Under the pieces are notes generated by a model. The model saw nothing but the letters and a program-made list of their open reading frames with translations, searched no databases and was not told the DNA's origin. From Eikenella sp963548155 (GTDB lineage: Bacteria > Pseudomonadota > Gammaproteobacteria > Burkholderiales > Neisseriaceae), in NCBI GenBank assembly GCA_963548155.1, contig CAUUTP010000020.1, forward strand, positions 1 through 25,589: a DNA stretch of 25,589 bases, in the 5' to 3' direction. The translations under genes were made by a program, and so were the position numbers. Shown one piece after another: positions 1 through 7,170 of this stretch; position 1 is the first letter of the stretch, and every line of letters starts with the position of its first letter.

Positions 1-112
1 CTCCGGCGGCAGTTCCATCACTCAGTCTTACCTGCCCTATACGAATTTGAGCAAACCGACATTCTTTTGATAGCATAGGAACACTCGGCAACCGACTTTT
101 AGGAATACAAAA

Positions 113-688
113 ATGTCATTTACCACAATTATTTATGCCCATCCCTACGATCAAAGCTTCAATTACGGCATTTTGCGGCGCGTGCAGCAACTGTTGGACG
201 GAAAAGGCGAAAAATACCAACTGATCGACTTATACGCAGACGGTTTCAATCCCGCCTACACCAAAGAAGAGCTTGCCCTGTTCAACCAAGGCAAAGCCCT
301 TGATCCGCTGGTCTTACATTATCAAGAACTCTTGAAAACCACCAACCGTCTGATTTTTATCTTTCCGATCTGGTGGGCGGATATGCCCGCCATCGTCAAA
401 GGATTTGAAGACAAAGTTTTCCTAAAGACACTCGCTTACATCCCGACTGCCACAGGCTTGAAAGGCAACCTATCCCACATCAAAGAAGCACTGGTCATCA
501 GCACGTCCACCGCCCCCACATGGTATCTGAAATGGTTTGGCGGCAACGGCATCGGCAAAGCGATGGTGGGACACACGCTCAAAGGCATCGGTATCGCCAA
601 ACGCCGTTGGCTCAACTTCGGCAATATGGACAAATCCACCGCCGAACAGCGGCAGGCGTTTTTGGCAGATTTGAGCCGAAGCGTGTAA
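113..688 (+). CDS. NAD(P)H:quinone oxidoreductase, flavodoxin-like fold (KefF/MdaB-like)
   Basis: The 191-residue product is probably a soluble FMN- or FAD-dependent NAD(P)H:quinone reductase of the Flavodoxin_2 family, which carries out two-electron reduction of quinones. The N-terminus (IIYAHPYDQSFNYGI) is the first strand plus phosphate-binding loop of this fold. FPIWWADMPAIVKGFEDKVF near residues 84-103 is the family's signature PIWW-MPA-KG-D-VF segment. Length is normal for the family (about 190-200). ATG 113 is preceded by AGGA at 101-104 with good spacing. The gene converges on the SDR gene, with only 15 bp between the two stops. The exact substrate cannot be read from sequence. It lies in the block that lacks Eikenella uptake sequences. 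Confidence 0.85.
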   Translation: MSFTTIIYAHPYDQSFNYGILRRVQQLLDGKGEKYQLIDLYADGFNPAYTKEELALFNQGKALDPLVLHYQELLKTTNRLIFIFPIWWADMPAIVKGFEDKVFLKTLAYIPTATGLKGNLSHIKEALVISTSTAPTWYLKWFGGNGIGKAMVGHTLKGIGIAKRRWLNFGNMDKSTAEQRQAFLADLSRSV

Positions 689-703
689 TCTTCAGGCGGT
701 CTC

Positions 704-1465
704 TTACTTCACCGCCGAATTTCCGCCGTCCGCAAACAACGCCGTACCCGTTACAAAACTGCCCATCGGGCTGACGAGGAACAAAATCGCGGCGGCAATT
801 TCTTCGGGTCGGGCGATGCGTTTGACCGCATGCAGCCCTTCCGCCCATGCCCGCTGCTGCGGGTCGGTAGTCATCATTTCCGTATCCGTACCGCCGGGAA
901 GCAGGGCATTGGCGCGGATACCTTGGGCTGCATAGTCGGCGGTAATGCCTTTTGCCAGAGCGGCAAGTGCGGCTTTGGCGCAGCCGTAGGCGGTTTTGTT
1001 AGGCAGGGCACAACTGGTGCCGACAAAGCTGGACGTGAACACAATCGCGCCACCACCGCGTGCGAGCATAAGGGGAATTTGGCTGCGCGCGCCGAGAAAG
1101 GCAGCGGTTAGGTTACCGTCCAACGTATCGCGCCATTCGTCGGGCGAGATGTCGGCCAAAGGTTTGTATGCACCGATAATGCCTGCATTGTTGACGGCAA
1201 TATCTAGGCCACCGAACTCTCGTTCTGCCGCGCGGACGACGGCTTCGTGCGTTTCAGGCAGCGCCGCGTCGCCTGCAACAGCAACAGCTCGTCCGCCGCG
1301 CGAGCGAATCAGGGCTGCGGTTTCCTCCAGTTTATCGGCACGGCGGGCGCATAAGACAACGTTTGCGCCGTGCTCCGCCAACAGCAGTGCAACCGCGCGA
1401 CCGATACCCGACGACGCGCCGATAACGGCGGCGGTTTTATTGTTCAAATTCAATAAGCTTGACAT
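704..1465 (-). CDS. SDR family NAD(P)-dependent oxidoreductase
   Basis: A 253-residue classical short-chain dehydrogenase/reductase. The cofactor-binding GASSGIG is at residues 16-22 and NNAG at 92-95. The catalytic set is Ser145/146, Tyr160 and Lys164 (YGCAK). ARR at 40-42 after the second strand favours NADP(H). The C-terminal VTGTALFADGG is the usual last strand of the family. Substrate is unknown; SDRs act on sugars, steroids, acyl chains and many others. It is transcribed away from the Ada-like gene, and the 171-bp space between them holds a long inverted repeat that may control one or both. Confidence 0.9.
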   Translation of the reverse strand: MSSLLNLNNKTAAVIGASSGIGRAVALLLAEHGANVVLCARRADKLEETAALIRSRGGRAVAVAGDAALPETHEAVVRAAEREFGGLDIAVNNAGIIGAYKPLADISPDEWRDTLDGNLTAAFLGARSQIPLMLARGGGAIVFTSSFVGTSCALPNKTAYGCAKAALAALAKGITADYAAQGIRANALLPGGTDTEMMTTDPQQRAWAEGLHAVKRIARPEEIAAAILFLVSPMGSFVTGTALFADGGNSAVK

Positions 1466-1524
1466 AACGTTCCTTACATATGCGGTTAAAGACGATGCAA
1501 GTTTAAGGAAGCCGCAATATAAAG

Positions 1525-1586
1525 ACGACCCGATTATTGATGAATTTCAGACAGACAAACAATCTTTCCATCAACAATCGGGTCGT
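1525..1586. repeat. Long inverted repeat between divergent genes
   Basis: Arms 1525-1542 and 1569-1586 are 18 bp each with a single mismatch (A1536 opposite C1575), separated by 26 bp. The repeat sits between the start of the SDR gene (1465) and the start of the Ada-like gene (1637). It could be an operator for a dimeric regulator or a stem-loop in a leader RNA. There is no U-run directly after either arm, so it is not a typical terminator. Confidence 0.6.
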
Positions 1587-1636
1587 TTCTTGTCGGCTTT
1601 CAGGCTATCCTATCCCATACAACGACAGGATAATTT

Positions 1637-2469
1637 ATGAACTTAAATCAAACCCGCCAATTCCTCCGCATTGCCCGCGCCATCGAATACCTTTACGACC
1701 ATGCCGCCGAGCAGCCCGATTTGGCGCAGGTGGTGGCAGCAGTGCATGTCAGTCCCGAGCACTTGCAGCGCGAATTTTCCGCATGGGCGGGCATCAGTCC
1801 GAAAAAATGCTGCAACACATCAGTATCAGCCGTGCCAAAGAAGCCCTGAAAAACAGCGAAAGTGTGGCGGAAGCGGCGCACAGCGGCGGATTGAGCGGCA
1901 CGGGGCGGCTGCACGACTTATTTGTCGGCATCGAAAAAATGACCCCGGGCGAATACAAAAACGGCGGCGCAGGCCTGCAAATCGATTACAGCCTGATTCC
2001 CGGCCCTTTCGGCGACCTGTTGGCAGCAGCAACAGACAAAGGCATCTGCTTCATGCGTTTTTCAGACGACCCTTCCGCCGTCCTGAACGAATTGCGCGCC
2101 GAATATCCGAACGCCCGCCTAATCGGGCAGGAAACCGCATTCCACCGCCAAGCCGCCGACATCTTCCGCACCCGGCACGGCCGCGTTACCCTGCACATCA
2201 AAGGCACACCCTTCCAGCTCAAAGTGTGGCAGGCCTTGCTCGATATTCCCGCAGGCAGCCTGCAAAGCTACGGCACGGTGGCGCAGCGCATGGGTTCGCC
2301 CAACGCCGCGCGAGCCGTTGGGACGGCCATCGGACAGAATCCCGTTGCATTACTCATCCCTTGCCACCGCGTCATCCGCGAAAGCGGCATCATTGGCGGT
2401 TACCGCTGGCAACGCGGGCGCAAAATGGCGATATTGGCGCACGAATTGGGAGACACTGATGACGCTTGA
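1637..2469 (+). pseudogene. Ada-like AraC/methylated-DNA-[protein]-cysteine methyltransferase, split by a frameshift
   Basis: Reading starts at ATG 1637 (AGGA at 1627-1630) and encodes the first half of an AraC-type double helix-turn-helix, ending the good match at GISPKK (1807). It then runs out of frame to a stop at 1849. The protein continues in the -1 frame from 1807 (MLQHISISRAKEALKNS): the second helix-turn-helix, then the O6-alkylguanine methyltransferase domain with PCHRV, acceptor Cys at 2362-2364 (residue 243 of a restored 277-residue protein). The switch lies exactly at six A's (1802-1807); a seventh A, or a -1 ribosomal slip, restores one protein. It lacks Ada's N-terminal zinc/phosphotriester domain. 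The end overlaps alkB by 11 bp, as expected for an alkylation-damage operon. It may be a pseudogene, a phase-variable or slippage-decoded gene, or a sequencing error. Confidence 0.8.
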
Positions 2470-3085
2470 CCTCTTCCCCGAAACCGCCAACCCGCACGCC
2501 AACCTTCTGCCCTACGACGGCATCGTCAGCGATTTTGGACGGATTTTCACTGCCGCCGAAGCTGACCGTTATTTTGAAATTTTGCAGCGTGATATTCCCT
2601 GGCGGCACGACGAAGCCGTGATATTCGGCAAGCACATCATCACCGCCCGCGAAGTTGCATGGTACGGCGACACGTCCTACAACTACGGCTACTCCGGCGC
2701 AAACCGCATCGCCCTGCCGTGGAGCGGCGTCTTGCCCGAACTCAAAAACCGCGTGGAAGCCGCCATCGCCGGCATCTGCCCCACCCGCTTCAACTCCTGC
2801 CTGCTCAACCGCTACAACAACGGCAACGAAGGCATGGCGTGGCACAGTGACGAAGGGCAGGGGCTGGCCAAAGACAGTGCCATTGCCTCCCTCGGTCTCG
2901 GCGCAACGCGCAAATTCGCCTTCAAACACAAAGAAAGCAAGGAAAAACGCGAAATGTGGCTGGAACACGGCCAGCTCATTGTGATGCATGGCGAAACGCA
3001 GAAACACTGGCTGCACACCATCCTGAAAAGCACCCGCATCCAAGAGCCGCGGATTAATCTGACGTTTCGGGTGATGGCGGGATAA
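2459..3085 (+). CDS. alkB: Alpha-ketoglutarate-dependent dioxygenase AlkB
   Basis: The product (208 residues from ATG 2459) is an Fe(II)/2-oxoglutarate dioxygenase that removes alkyl lesions such as 1-methyladenine and 3-methylcytosine from DNA by oxidation. The iron ligands are visible as His129 and Asp131 (WHSDEG) and His186 (HWLHTI). Arg198 and Arg204 in PRINLTFR are the 2-oxoglutarate-binding and substrate-side arginines of AlkB enzymes. The N-terminal Ser/Tyr-rich NYGYSG near 75-80 is typical of the ALKBH2/3-like bacterial group. The frame is open further upstream to 2318, but that part runs inside the methyltransferase gene and does not look like AlkB. ATG 2459 overlaps the upstream gene by 11 bp and is the natural coupled start. 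Confidence 0.93.
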   Translation: MTLDLFPETANPHANLLPYDGIVSDFGRIFTAAEADRYFEILQRDIPWRHDEAVIFGKHIITAREVAWYGDTSYNYGYSGANRIALPWSGVLPELKNRVEAAIAGICPTRFNSCLLNRYNNGNEGMAWHSDEGQGLAKDSAIASLGLGATRKFAFKHKESKEKREMWLEHGQLIVMHGETQKHWLHTILKSTRIQEPRINLTFRVMAG

Positions 3086-3093
3086 AATAGAAA

Positions 3094-3105
3094 AGGCCGT
3101 CTGAA
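3094..3105 (+). repeat. AG-DUS (Neisseria dialect)
   Basis: AGGCCGTCTGAA, the Neisseria AG-DUS, lies nine bases after the alkB stop. The Eikenella dialect is absent from 1 to 3752. This is the main sign that the first 3.7 kb came from a Neisseria donor. Confidence 0.9.
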
Positions 3106-3114
3106 AACTGAAAA

Positions 3115-3191
3115 GCAGCCTGCACATTTAATGCACGGCAAATCCAAATATTCGACTGCACCGCCCGTTCGGTATAATCCGTGCAGGCTGC
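3115..3191. promoter_or_regulatory. Candidate osmC promoter inside an inverted repeat
   Basis: TATAAT at 3173-3178 is a perfect -10 box upstream of the OsmC gene; no convincing -35 is visible at 16-18 bp. Perfect 11-bp arms GCAGCCTGCAC (3115-3125) and GTGCAGGCTGC (3181-3191) flank it, so the right arm covers the expected transcription start. This could be an operator or a stem-loop at the transcript start. AAGCAGCCTGCA at 3113-3124 also equals an uptake-sequence dialect I recall from Kingella, which may be chance. Confidence 0.4.
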
Positions 3192-3244
3192 CCTCAAATC
3201 GCAGTTTCAACGCAGCAAAACCACCAAGCCACAAGGAGACACCC

Positions 3245-3718
3245 ATGAGCAAACAACACACCTACCGCGCCACCGTCGAATGGACGGGCAACTTGGGCAG
3301 CGGCACATCGTCCTACACCGACTATTCGCGCGATTACACCGTCCAAATCGCCGGCAAACCCGACCTTTTCGGCTCGTCCGACCCTGCCTTTCGCGGCGAC
3401 GAACACCGCCACAACCCCGAAGACATGCTGCTGGCCGCCGTTTCCGCCTGCCACAAACTCTGGTATCTGTACCTGTGCAGCGCGGCGGGCATCACCGTTA
3501 CCGCCTACACCGACCACGCCGAAGCCGTGATGGATGAAGGCAGCCGCACGCAGCCGGGCAGATTCGTCAAAGCCACGCTGCGCCCGCAAGTCACCATCAC
3601 CCAAGCACAGCACATCGAGCAAGCCAAAGCCCTGCACCACGAAGCGCATCGTTTGTGCTTTATCGCCAATTCGTTGAATTTTAAAGTGGAATGTGAGTGT
3701 GAGATTGTGGTGGAGTGA
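3245..3718 (+). CDS. OsmC/Ohr family peroxiredoxin-like protein
   Basis: A 157-residue OsmC-fold protein, probably a thiol-dependent (organic) hydroperoxide reductase in the cytoplasm. Cys69 in SACHKLW and Cys138 in HRLCFIANS are at the positions of the peroxidatic and resolving cysteines of the family. NPEDMLLAAVSACH is the core helix motif. ATG 3245 is chosen because AAGGAG (3232-3237) precedes it closely; the open frame upstream to 3131 covers the promoter region. It belongs to the YhfA/OsmC-like branch more than to classical Ohr, so the natural substrate is uncertain. It is the last gene of the block lacking Eikenella uptake sequences. Confidence 0.88.
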   Translation: MSKQHTYRATVEWTGNLGSGTSSYTDYSRDYTVQIAGKPDLFGSSDPAFRGDEHRHNPEDMLLAAVSACHKLWYLYLCSAAGITVTAYTDHAEAVMDEGSRTQPGRFVKATLRPQVTITQAQHIEQAKALHHEAHRLCFIANSLNFKVECECEIVVE

Positions 3719-3752
3719 GGGCTGATAAAACGCAGCTTATATCTGAATATTT

Positions 3753-3779
3753 AGGCTACCTGAAAGTTTCAGGTAGCCT
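3753..3779. terminator. Inverted eikDUS pair, terminator after osmC-like gene
   Basis: AGGCTACCTGAA at 3753-3764 and its complement at 3768-3779 form a 13-bp stem with almost no loop, followed by a short T-run. It lies 35 bp after the OsmC stop and is the first Eikenella-dialect DUS in the window. Confidence 0.75.
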
Positions 3780-3818
3780 TTACAGTAGTGTTGCCCCAAT
3801 TAAGTGAAAACAAACGAA

Positions 3819-3858
3819 AGGCTACCTGAAAATATTTCGAACCGTTTTCAGGTAGCCT
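3819..3858. terminator. Inverted eikDUS pair, terminator of the ketosynthase gene
   Basis: A 14-bp stem (3819-3832 with 3845-3858) and a 12-nt loop lie 17 bp past the stop of the minus-strand ketosynthase. The 3753-3779 hairpin serves the opposite strand, so the convergent genes each have one. Confidence 0.75.
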
Positions 3859-3875
3859 CTTAGTTGAAATGCGCC

Positions 3876-5099
3876 TTACCAACGCTTAAAGATTAGCGAG
3901 GTATTCACGCCGCCGAAGGCGAAGTTGTTGTTCATCACGTATTCGGTGTCGATGTGTCGGCCGGAGCCGGTGAGGTAGTCGGCTTCGCCGCAGCGGGGGT
4001 CGATGTCGTTCAGATTCAGGGTGGGGGCGAACCAGCCGCTGCGCATCATTTCGATGGCAAACCAGGATTCGAGTGAGCCGCAGGCGCCGAGGGTGTGGCC
4101 GAGGTAGCTTTTTTGCGAGCTGATCGGGACGTGGCCGAACACGGCGGCGGTGGCTTGGGTTTCGGCGATGTCGCCCTGTTCGGTGGCCGTGCCGTGGCCG
4201 CTGACATAACCGACGGCGGAAGGCGGCAGGGCAGCGTCTTCGAGGGCAAGCTCCATGCAGTGTTGCATGGTGCGCATTTCGGGGCGGGTGATGTGGCTGC
4301 CGTCGCAGTTGGCGCCGTAGCCGACGATTTCGGCGATGATGTGCGCGCCGCGTGCTTGGGCATGTTCCAATTCTTCCAGCACCATCATGCAGCCGCCTTC
4401 GCCGAGCACGAGGCCGTCGCGCGCTGCGTCGTAGGGGCGGGGAGTAAGTTCGGGTTCGTAGTTGCGGCGGCTGGCGGCGTAGAGGCTGTCGAACACGAAG
4501 GCTTCGGATGGGCAGAGCTGGTCTGCACCACCGGCCAGCATCATGGGGATTTTGCCGTATTTGATGGCTTCGTAGGCGTAGCCTATGCCTTGGCTGCCGG
4601 AGGTACAGGCGCTGGAGGTGGGAATCAGGCGGCCGGTGAGGCCGAAGAAGATGGCCACGTTGGCGGCGGTGGTGTGCGGCATCATGCGCACATAGGTGTT
4701 GGCGTTGAAATTGTTGGGCTGGTGGGCAAGTAGCAGGCCGATGTCGAGCACGTCGGCGGTGCTGCCGCTGGAAGAGCCGGCGGCCACGCCCATGCTGCCG
4801 TTACGGATGACGGGGTCGCCGAGCAAGCCCGCCTGCTTTAGCGCTTGTTCGGCGGCATCGGTGCAGTATTGCGCCAGCGGGCCCATGCTGCGCAACTGTT
4901 TGCGCGTCCAATGTGAGGGCGGCGCATAGGCGGGCAGCGGCGCGCCGAGGCGGGTTTCCATTTCGGGGAAGGCATCCCACGCTTTCATGCGGCGCACGGC
5001 GTTTTCGCCTGCGCGGAAAGCGGCTTCGATTTCGTGCCACTCGCGGCCGAAGGCGCACACCGCGCCCACGCCGGTAATCACCACCCGTTTTGTTTTCAT
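3876..5099 (-). CDS. Beta-ketoacyl-ACP synthase, aryl-polyene (ApeR-like) type
   Basis: A 407-residue FabF-like ketosynthase that condenses malonyl-ACP with an acyl-ACP. The catalytic triad is visible: Cys165 (SSACTSGS), His302 (GHGTATEQGD) and His335 (YLGHTLGACG). From memory, the sequence follows the last ketosynthase of enterobacterial aryl-polyene clusters much more closely than housekeeping FabF (RLIPTSSACTSGSQ, MMPHTTAAN, YVMNNNFAFGG). ATG 5099 is preferred over GTG 5105 because GGAGGA (5108-5113) sits 8 nt ahead of it. The start overlaps the FabG stop by one base (TGATG), so the two are translationally coupled. No other aryl-polyene gene is in the window. Confidence 0.88.
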   Translation of the reverse strand: MKTKRVVITGVGAVCAFGREWHEIEAAFRAGENAVRRMKAWDAFPEMETRLGAPLPAYAPPSHWTRKQLRSMGPLAQYCTDAAEQALKQAGLLGDPVIRNGSMGVAAGSSSGSTADVLDIGLLLAHQPNNFNANTYVRMMPHTTAANVAIFFGLTGRLIPTSSACTSGSQGIGYAYEAIKYGKIPMMLAGGADQLCPSEAFVFDSLYAASRRNYEPELTPRPYDAARDGLVLGEGGCMMVLEELEHAQARGAHIIAEIVGYGANCDGSHITRPEMRTMQHCMELALEDAALPPSAVGYVSGHGTATEQGDIAETQATAAVFGHVPISSQKSYLGHTLGACGSLESWFAIEMMRSGWFAPTLNLNDIDPRCGEADYLTGSGRHIDTEYVMNNNFAFGGVNTSLIFKRW

Positions 5100-5827
5100 C
5101 AACACAATCCTCCGTTTACCGCAATCACCTGCCGCGTGATGTAGGCGGCGTGTTCGCTCATTAAAAAGCGCACGGCATGCGCCACTTCTTCAGGTAGCCC
5201 CATGCGCTGCGCCGGAATGGCTTTCAAAATTTCTTCCACCGGCACGTTTTCATCCAGAATTTCCGTATCGATCAGGCCGGGGGCAACGCAGTTTACCGTA
5301 ATCTTGCGTTTGGCCAGTTCCACCGCCAAAGCTTTGGCCGCGCCAATCAGCCCCGCTTTCGACGCGCTGTAGTTTACCTGCCCGCGGTTGCCGACCAGGC
5401 CGGAAACGGAGGCCATGCACACAATCCGCCCCGGCGCGCGGCGGCGGATCATCGGCATGATGAGCGGGTGCAGTACGTTGTAGAAGCCGTCCAGATTGGT
5501 GCGCAATACGCGGTCCCAATCCTCGTCTTCCAGCGCGGGGAAGGCATTGTCGCGCGTCAGCCCCGCATTCAGCACCACGCCGTAATACGCACCATGCGCT
5601 TCAATATCCGCTTCCAGCGCGCGGCGGCATTCGGCGCGGTTGGCCACGTCAAACTGCAACACCCGCGCTTGCCGGCCCAACGAACGGATTTGTTCCGCCA
5701 CCGCCTCGGCGTCCGCCATACGGCTGCGGCCGTGCACCACAATGTCGAAGCCGTCTTGCGCCAAGGCCAAAGCCGCCGCACGGCCGATGCCGCGGGTGGA
5801 GCCGGTGATGAGGATGGTTTGGGTCAT
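5099..5827 (-). CDS. fabG: 3-oxoacyl-ACP reductase, aryl-polyene (ApeQ-like) FabG
   Basis: A 242-residue SDR that reduces 3-ketoacyl-ACP with NADPH. It has GSTRGIG (9-15), NAG (87-89) and the catalytic Ser140, Tyr153 and Lys157 (YSASK). FDVANRAECR, AYYGVVLNAGLTRDNAFP and ITRQVIAVNGG closely resemble the FabG of aryl-polyene clusters as I remember it, and fit the ketosynthase beside it. As the first gene of a two-gene minus-strand operon it probably supplies reduction steps for a polyene or other acyl chain. The region around its start codon is identical over 17 bp to that of ampD. GLPE near residue 210 is encoded by an 11/12 match to the DUS. Confidence 0.9.
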   Translation of the reverse strand: MTQTILITGSTRGIGRAAALALAQDGFDIVVHGRSRMADAEAVAEQIRSLGRQARVLQFDVANRAECRRALEADIEAHGAYYGVVLNAGLTRDNAFPALEDEDWDRVLRTNLDGFYNVLHPLIMPMIRRRAPGRIVCMASVSGLVGNRGQVNYSASKAGLIGAAKALAVELAKRKITVNCVAPGLIDTEILDENVPVEEILKAIPAQRMGLPEEVAHAVRFLMSEHAAYITRQVIAVNGGLC

Positions 5828-5872
5828 GATGGGGTTCCTTTGATATGGATTGGAGCGGCCTATGCCGAGTGG

Positions 5873-5884
5873 AGGCTACCTGAA
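5873..5884 (+). repeat. eikDUS
   Basis: Exact AGGCTACCTGAA in the fabG upstream region. Confidence 0.9.
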
Positions 5885-6046
5885 AACAAAGTGCGGCAAG
5901 TTTCCACCAAGCTGAAGCTTTGGGATATGTTTGGATGGGATGCCAGCACGCGGATTGTACCTGCGAACCGGATTTGTCGGAATGGCTAGGCGGCTGTTTT
6001 GGCATTTCGTTGCCGTTTCATATTTGAATGGCATTGAAATTCTGTT

Positions 6047-6058
6047 TTCAGGTAGCCT
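6047..6058 (-). repeat. eikDUS
   Basis: Exact complement TTCAGGTAGCCT, 11 bp before a Neisseria-dialect DUS. Confidence 0.9.
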
Positions 6059-6069
6059 GTGGCGGTTTG

Positions 6070-6081
6070 AGGCCGTCTGAA
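6070..6081 (+). repeat. AG-DUS (Neisseria dialect)
   Basis: Exact AGGCCGTCTGAA next to an Eikenella-dialect copy, so two dialects lie within 35 bp. This suggests a small imported patch or a mutated copy. Confidence 0.85.
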
Positions 6082-6307
6082 AGAGTGGATGTTAATGAGA
6101 TTAAATGAGGCCGGCCTCTGTATGCGGGTGGAAGTTTTGGTGAGGCCATGTGAGATAGTATGAAAATATGATAGGACTGCGTTTCGTGTATACCAAAATC
6201 CCAATAAAACTCAAGCAGACTATTGCTGGTATGCACGCGCCAACTCATAGATGAGCAATGGTTTGCATTGCACTAAAAATTCATTTTCATTTTAGTGAAG
6301 CCATGCT

Positions 6308-6319
6308 TTCAGGTAGCCT
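6308..6319 (-). repeat. eikDUS
   Basis: Exact TTCAGGTAGCCT about 85 bp beyond the ampD stop. Confidence 0.9.
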
Positions 6320-6403
6320 GTGAGCCGCACAGCTGGCATAGTACAGAATTCAGTTTTTATCAAATGCCAACACAATGGGCGGTGGCCATTGGTGTGACAG
6401 CAG

Positions 6404-6967
6404 CTAATCCGTAATTCCTTCCGCCAGCACCACGCCGGCGGCGGCTAGGCGCGGCCAGTCGAAGAAGTGGCCGGGGTCGCTTTTGCGGCCGGGGGCGATG
6501 TGTTGGTGGCCGGTTACGGCTTCGATGGGGTAGTGTGCCGCCATGCTGTGCAGCAGCGGAATCAGGGCTTGGTATTGCGCCTCGGTGAACGGTTCGAAAT
6601 CGCAGCCTTCCAGCTCGATGCCGAGCGAAAAGGCGTTGCAGCCGCTGCGGCCGCGATATTGTGATACGCCGGCATGATGTGCCGCGTCGTCGCCCGACAC
6701 AAACTGCACCACCTGCCCGCTGCGTTCGATCAAAAAATGGCTGGACACGCGCAAATCCACCAGCTGCGGGAAGAAGGGGTGTGCCTGCGGGTTGATGCGG
6801 TTGGTGAACAAATCGCTGATGGCGCTGCCGCCGTATTCGAAGGGTGGCAGGGAGATGTTGTGCAACACCACCAGCGAAACGGTTTCGCCGGCGGGGCGGG
6901 GCGAGAAGTTGGGCGAAGGGCAATGCACCGCGCCCTGCCACCAGCCGTTGTGCCAAGTTGTGGTCAT
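6404..6967 (-). CDS. ampD: 1,6-anhydro-N-acetylmuramyl-L-alanine amidase AmpD
   Basis: A 187-residue cytoplasmic zinc amidase that cuts L-Ala-peptides from anhydromuropeptides during cell-wall recycling. His36 (VVLHNIS), His154 (GHQHIAPG) and Asp164 (KSDPG) are the zinc ligands, and Glu118 and Lys162 match the catalytic residues of Citrobacter AmpD. WWQGAVHCPSPNF is the typical AmpD N-terminus, and the length is the family's. GGAAC lies shortly before ATG 6967. The gene stands alone on the minus strand, with a Correia element about 80 bp upstream of its start. No ampR or beta-lactamase gene is nearby, so a recycling role is the safe reading. Confidence 0.95.
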   Translation of the reverse strand: MTTTWHNGWWQGAVHCPSPNFSPRPAGETVSLVVLHNISLPPFEYGGSAISDLFTNRINPQAHPFFPQLVDLRVSSHFLIERSGQVVQFVSGDDAAHHAGVSQYRGRSGCNAFSLGIELEGCDFEPFTEAQYQALIPLLHSMAAHYPIEAVTGHQHIAPGRKSDPGHFFDWPRLAAAGVVLAEGITD

Positions 6968-7014
6968 GATGGGGTTCCGAAGGGGAGAAGGGAGTTATAG
7001 CGGGTTGGCGGGCA

Positions 7015-7026
7015 AGGCTACCTGAA
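7015..7026 (+). repeat. eikDUS
   Basis: Exact AGGCTACCTGAA between the ampD start and the Correia element at 7049. Confidence 0.9.
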
Positions 7027-7048
7027 AAAATCATCGCGGATTGGCATT

Positions 7049-7154
7049 TATAGTGGATTAAATTTAAATCAGGACAAGGTGGCGAGCCGCAGACAGTACA
7101 AATAGTACGGCAAGGCGAGCCAACGCTGTACTGGTTTAAATTTAGTTCACTATA
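7049..7154. mobile_element. Correia-type element (CREE/NEMIS-like), 106 bp
   Basis: It begins TATAGTGGATTAAA and ends with CACTATA, giving terminal inverted repeats of about 26 bp. The inner part (AGGACAAGG, GCCGCAGACAGTAC, CAAGGCGAGCCAACGC) corresponds to the short Correia repeat of Neisseria. It differs from the copy at 24331-24436 at only three positions, which suggests recent spread. It lies between the end of pgi and the ampD upstream region. In Neisseria such elements carry promoters and are cut by RNase III when transcribed. Confidence 0.88.
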
Positions 7155-7170
7155 CTCCTGCCCGCAGCAA

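Larger units (their letters stand above)
5828..6403. other. Non-coding interval between fabG and ampD
   Basis: No convincing gene on either strand. It holds eikDUS copies at 5873-5884 (+), 6047-6058 (-) and 6308-6319 (-) and one AG-DUS at 6070-6081 (+). The DNA from about 6080 to 6300 is more AT-rich than its neighbours and I recognise nothing in it. It could be the scar of genes lost from upstream of fabG. Confidence 0.6.

Noticed and set aside
1..78. Short open frames at the left edge (frame 1 to 78, frame 2 to 70) that could be the end of an upstream gene
   Set aside because: Neither peptide is recognisable and both are under 26 codons, so no call can be supported.
4095..4733. Long open frames antisense to the ketosynthase, pnp (19270-20352), the ABC exporter and pgi
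   Set aside because: They are mirror frames of high-GC genes, with low-complexity G/A/V/H composition and no family match.
5986..6248. Minus-strand open frames in the fabG-ampD interval
   Set aside because: They run through uptake sequences, lack ribosome sites and show no protein-like conservation pattern.
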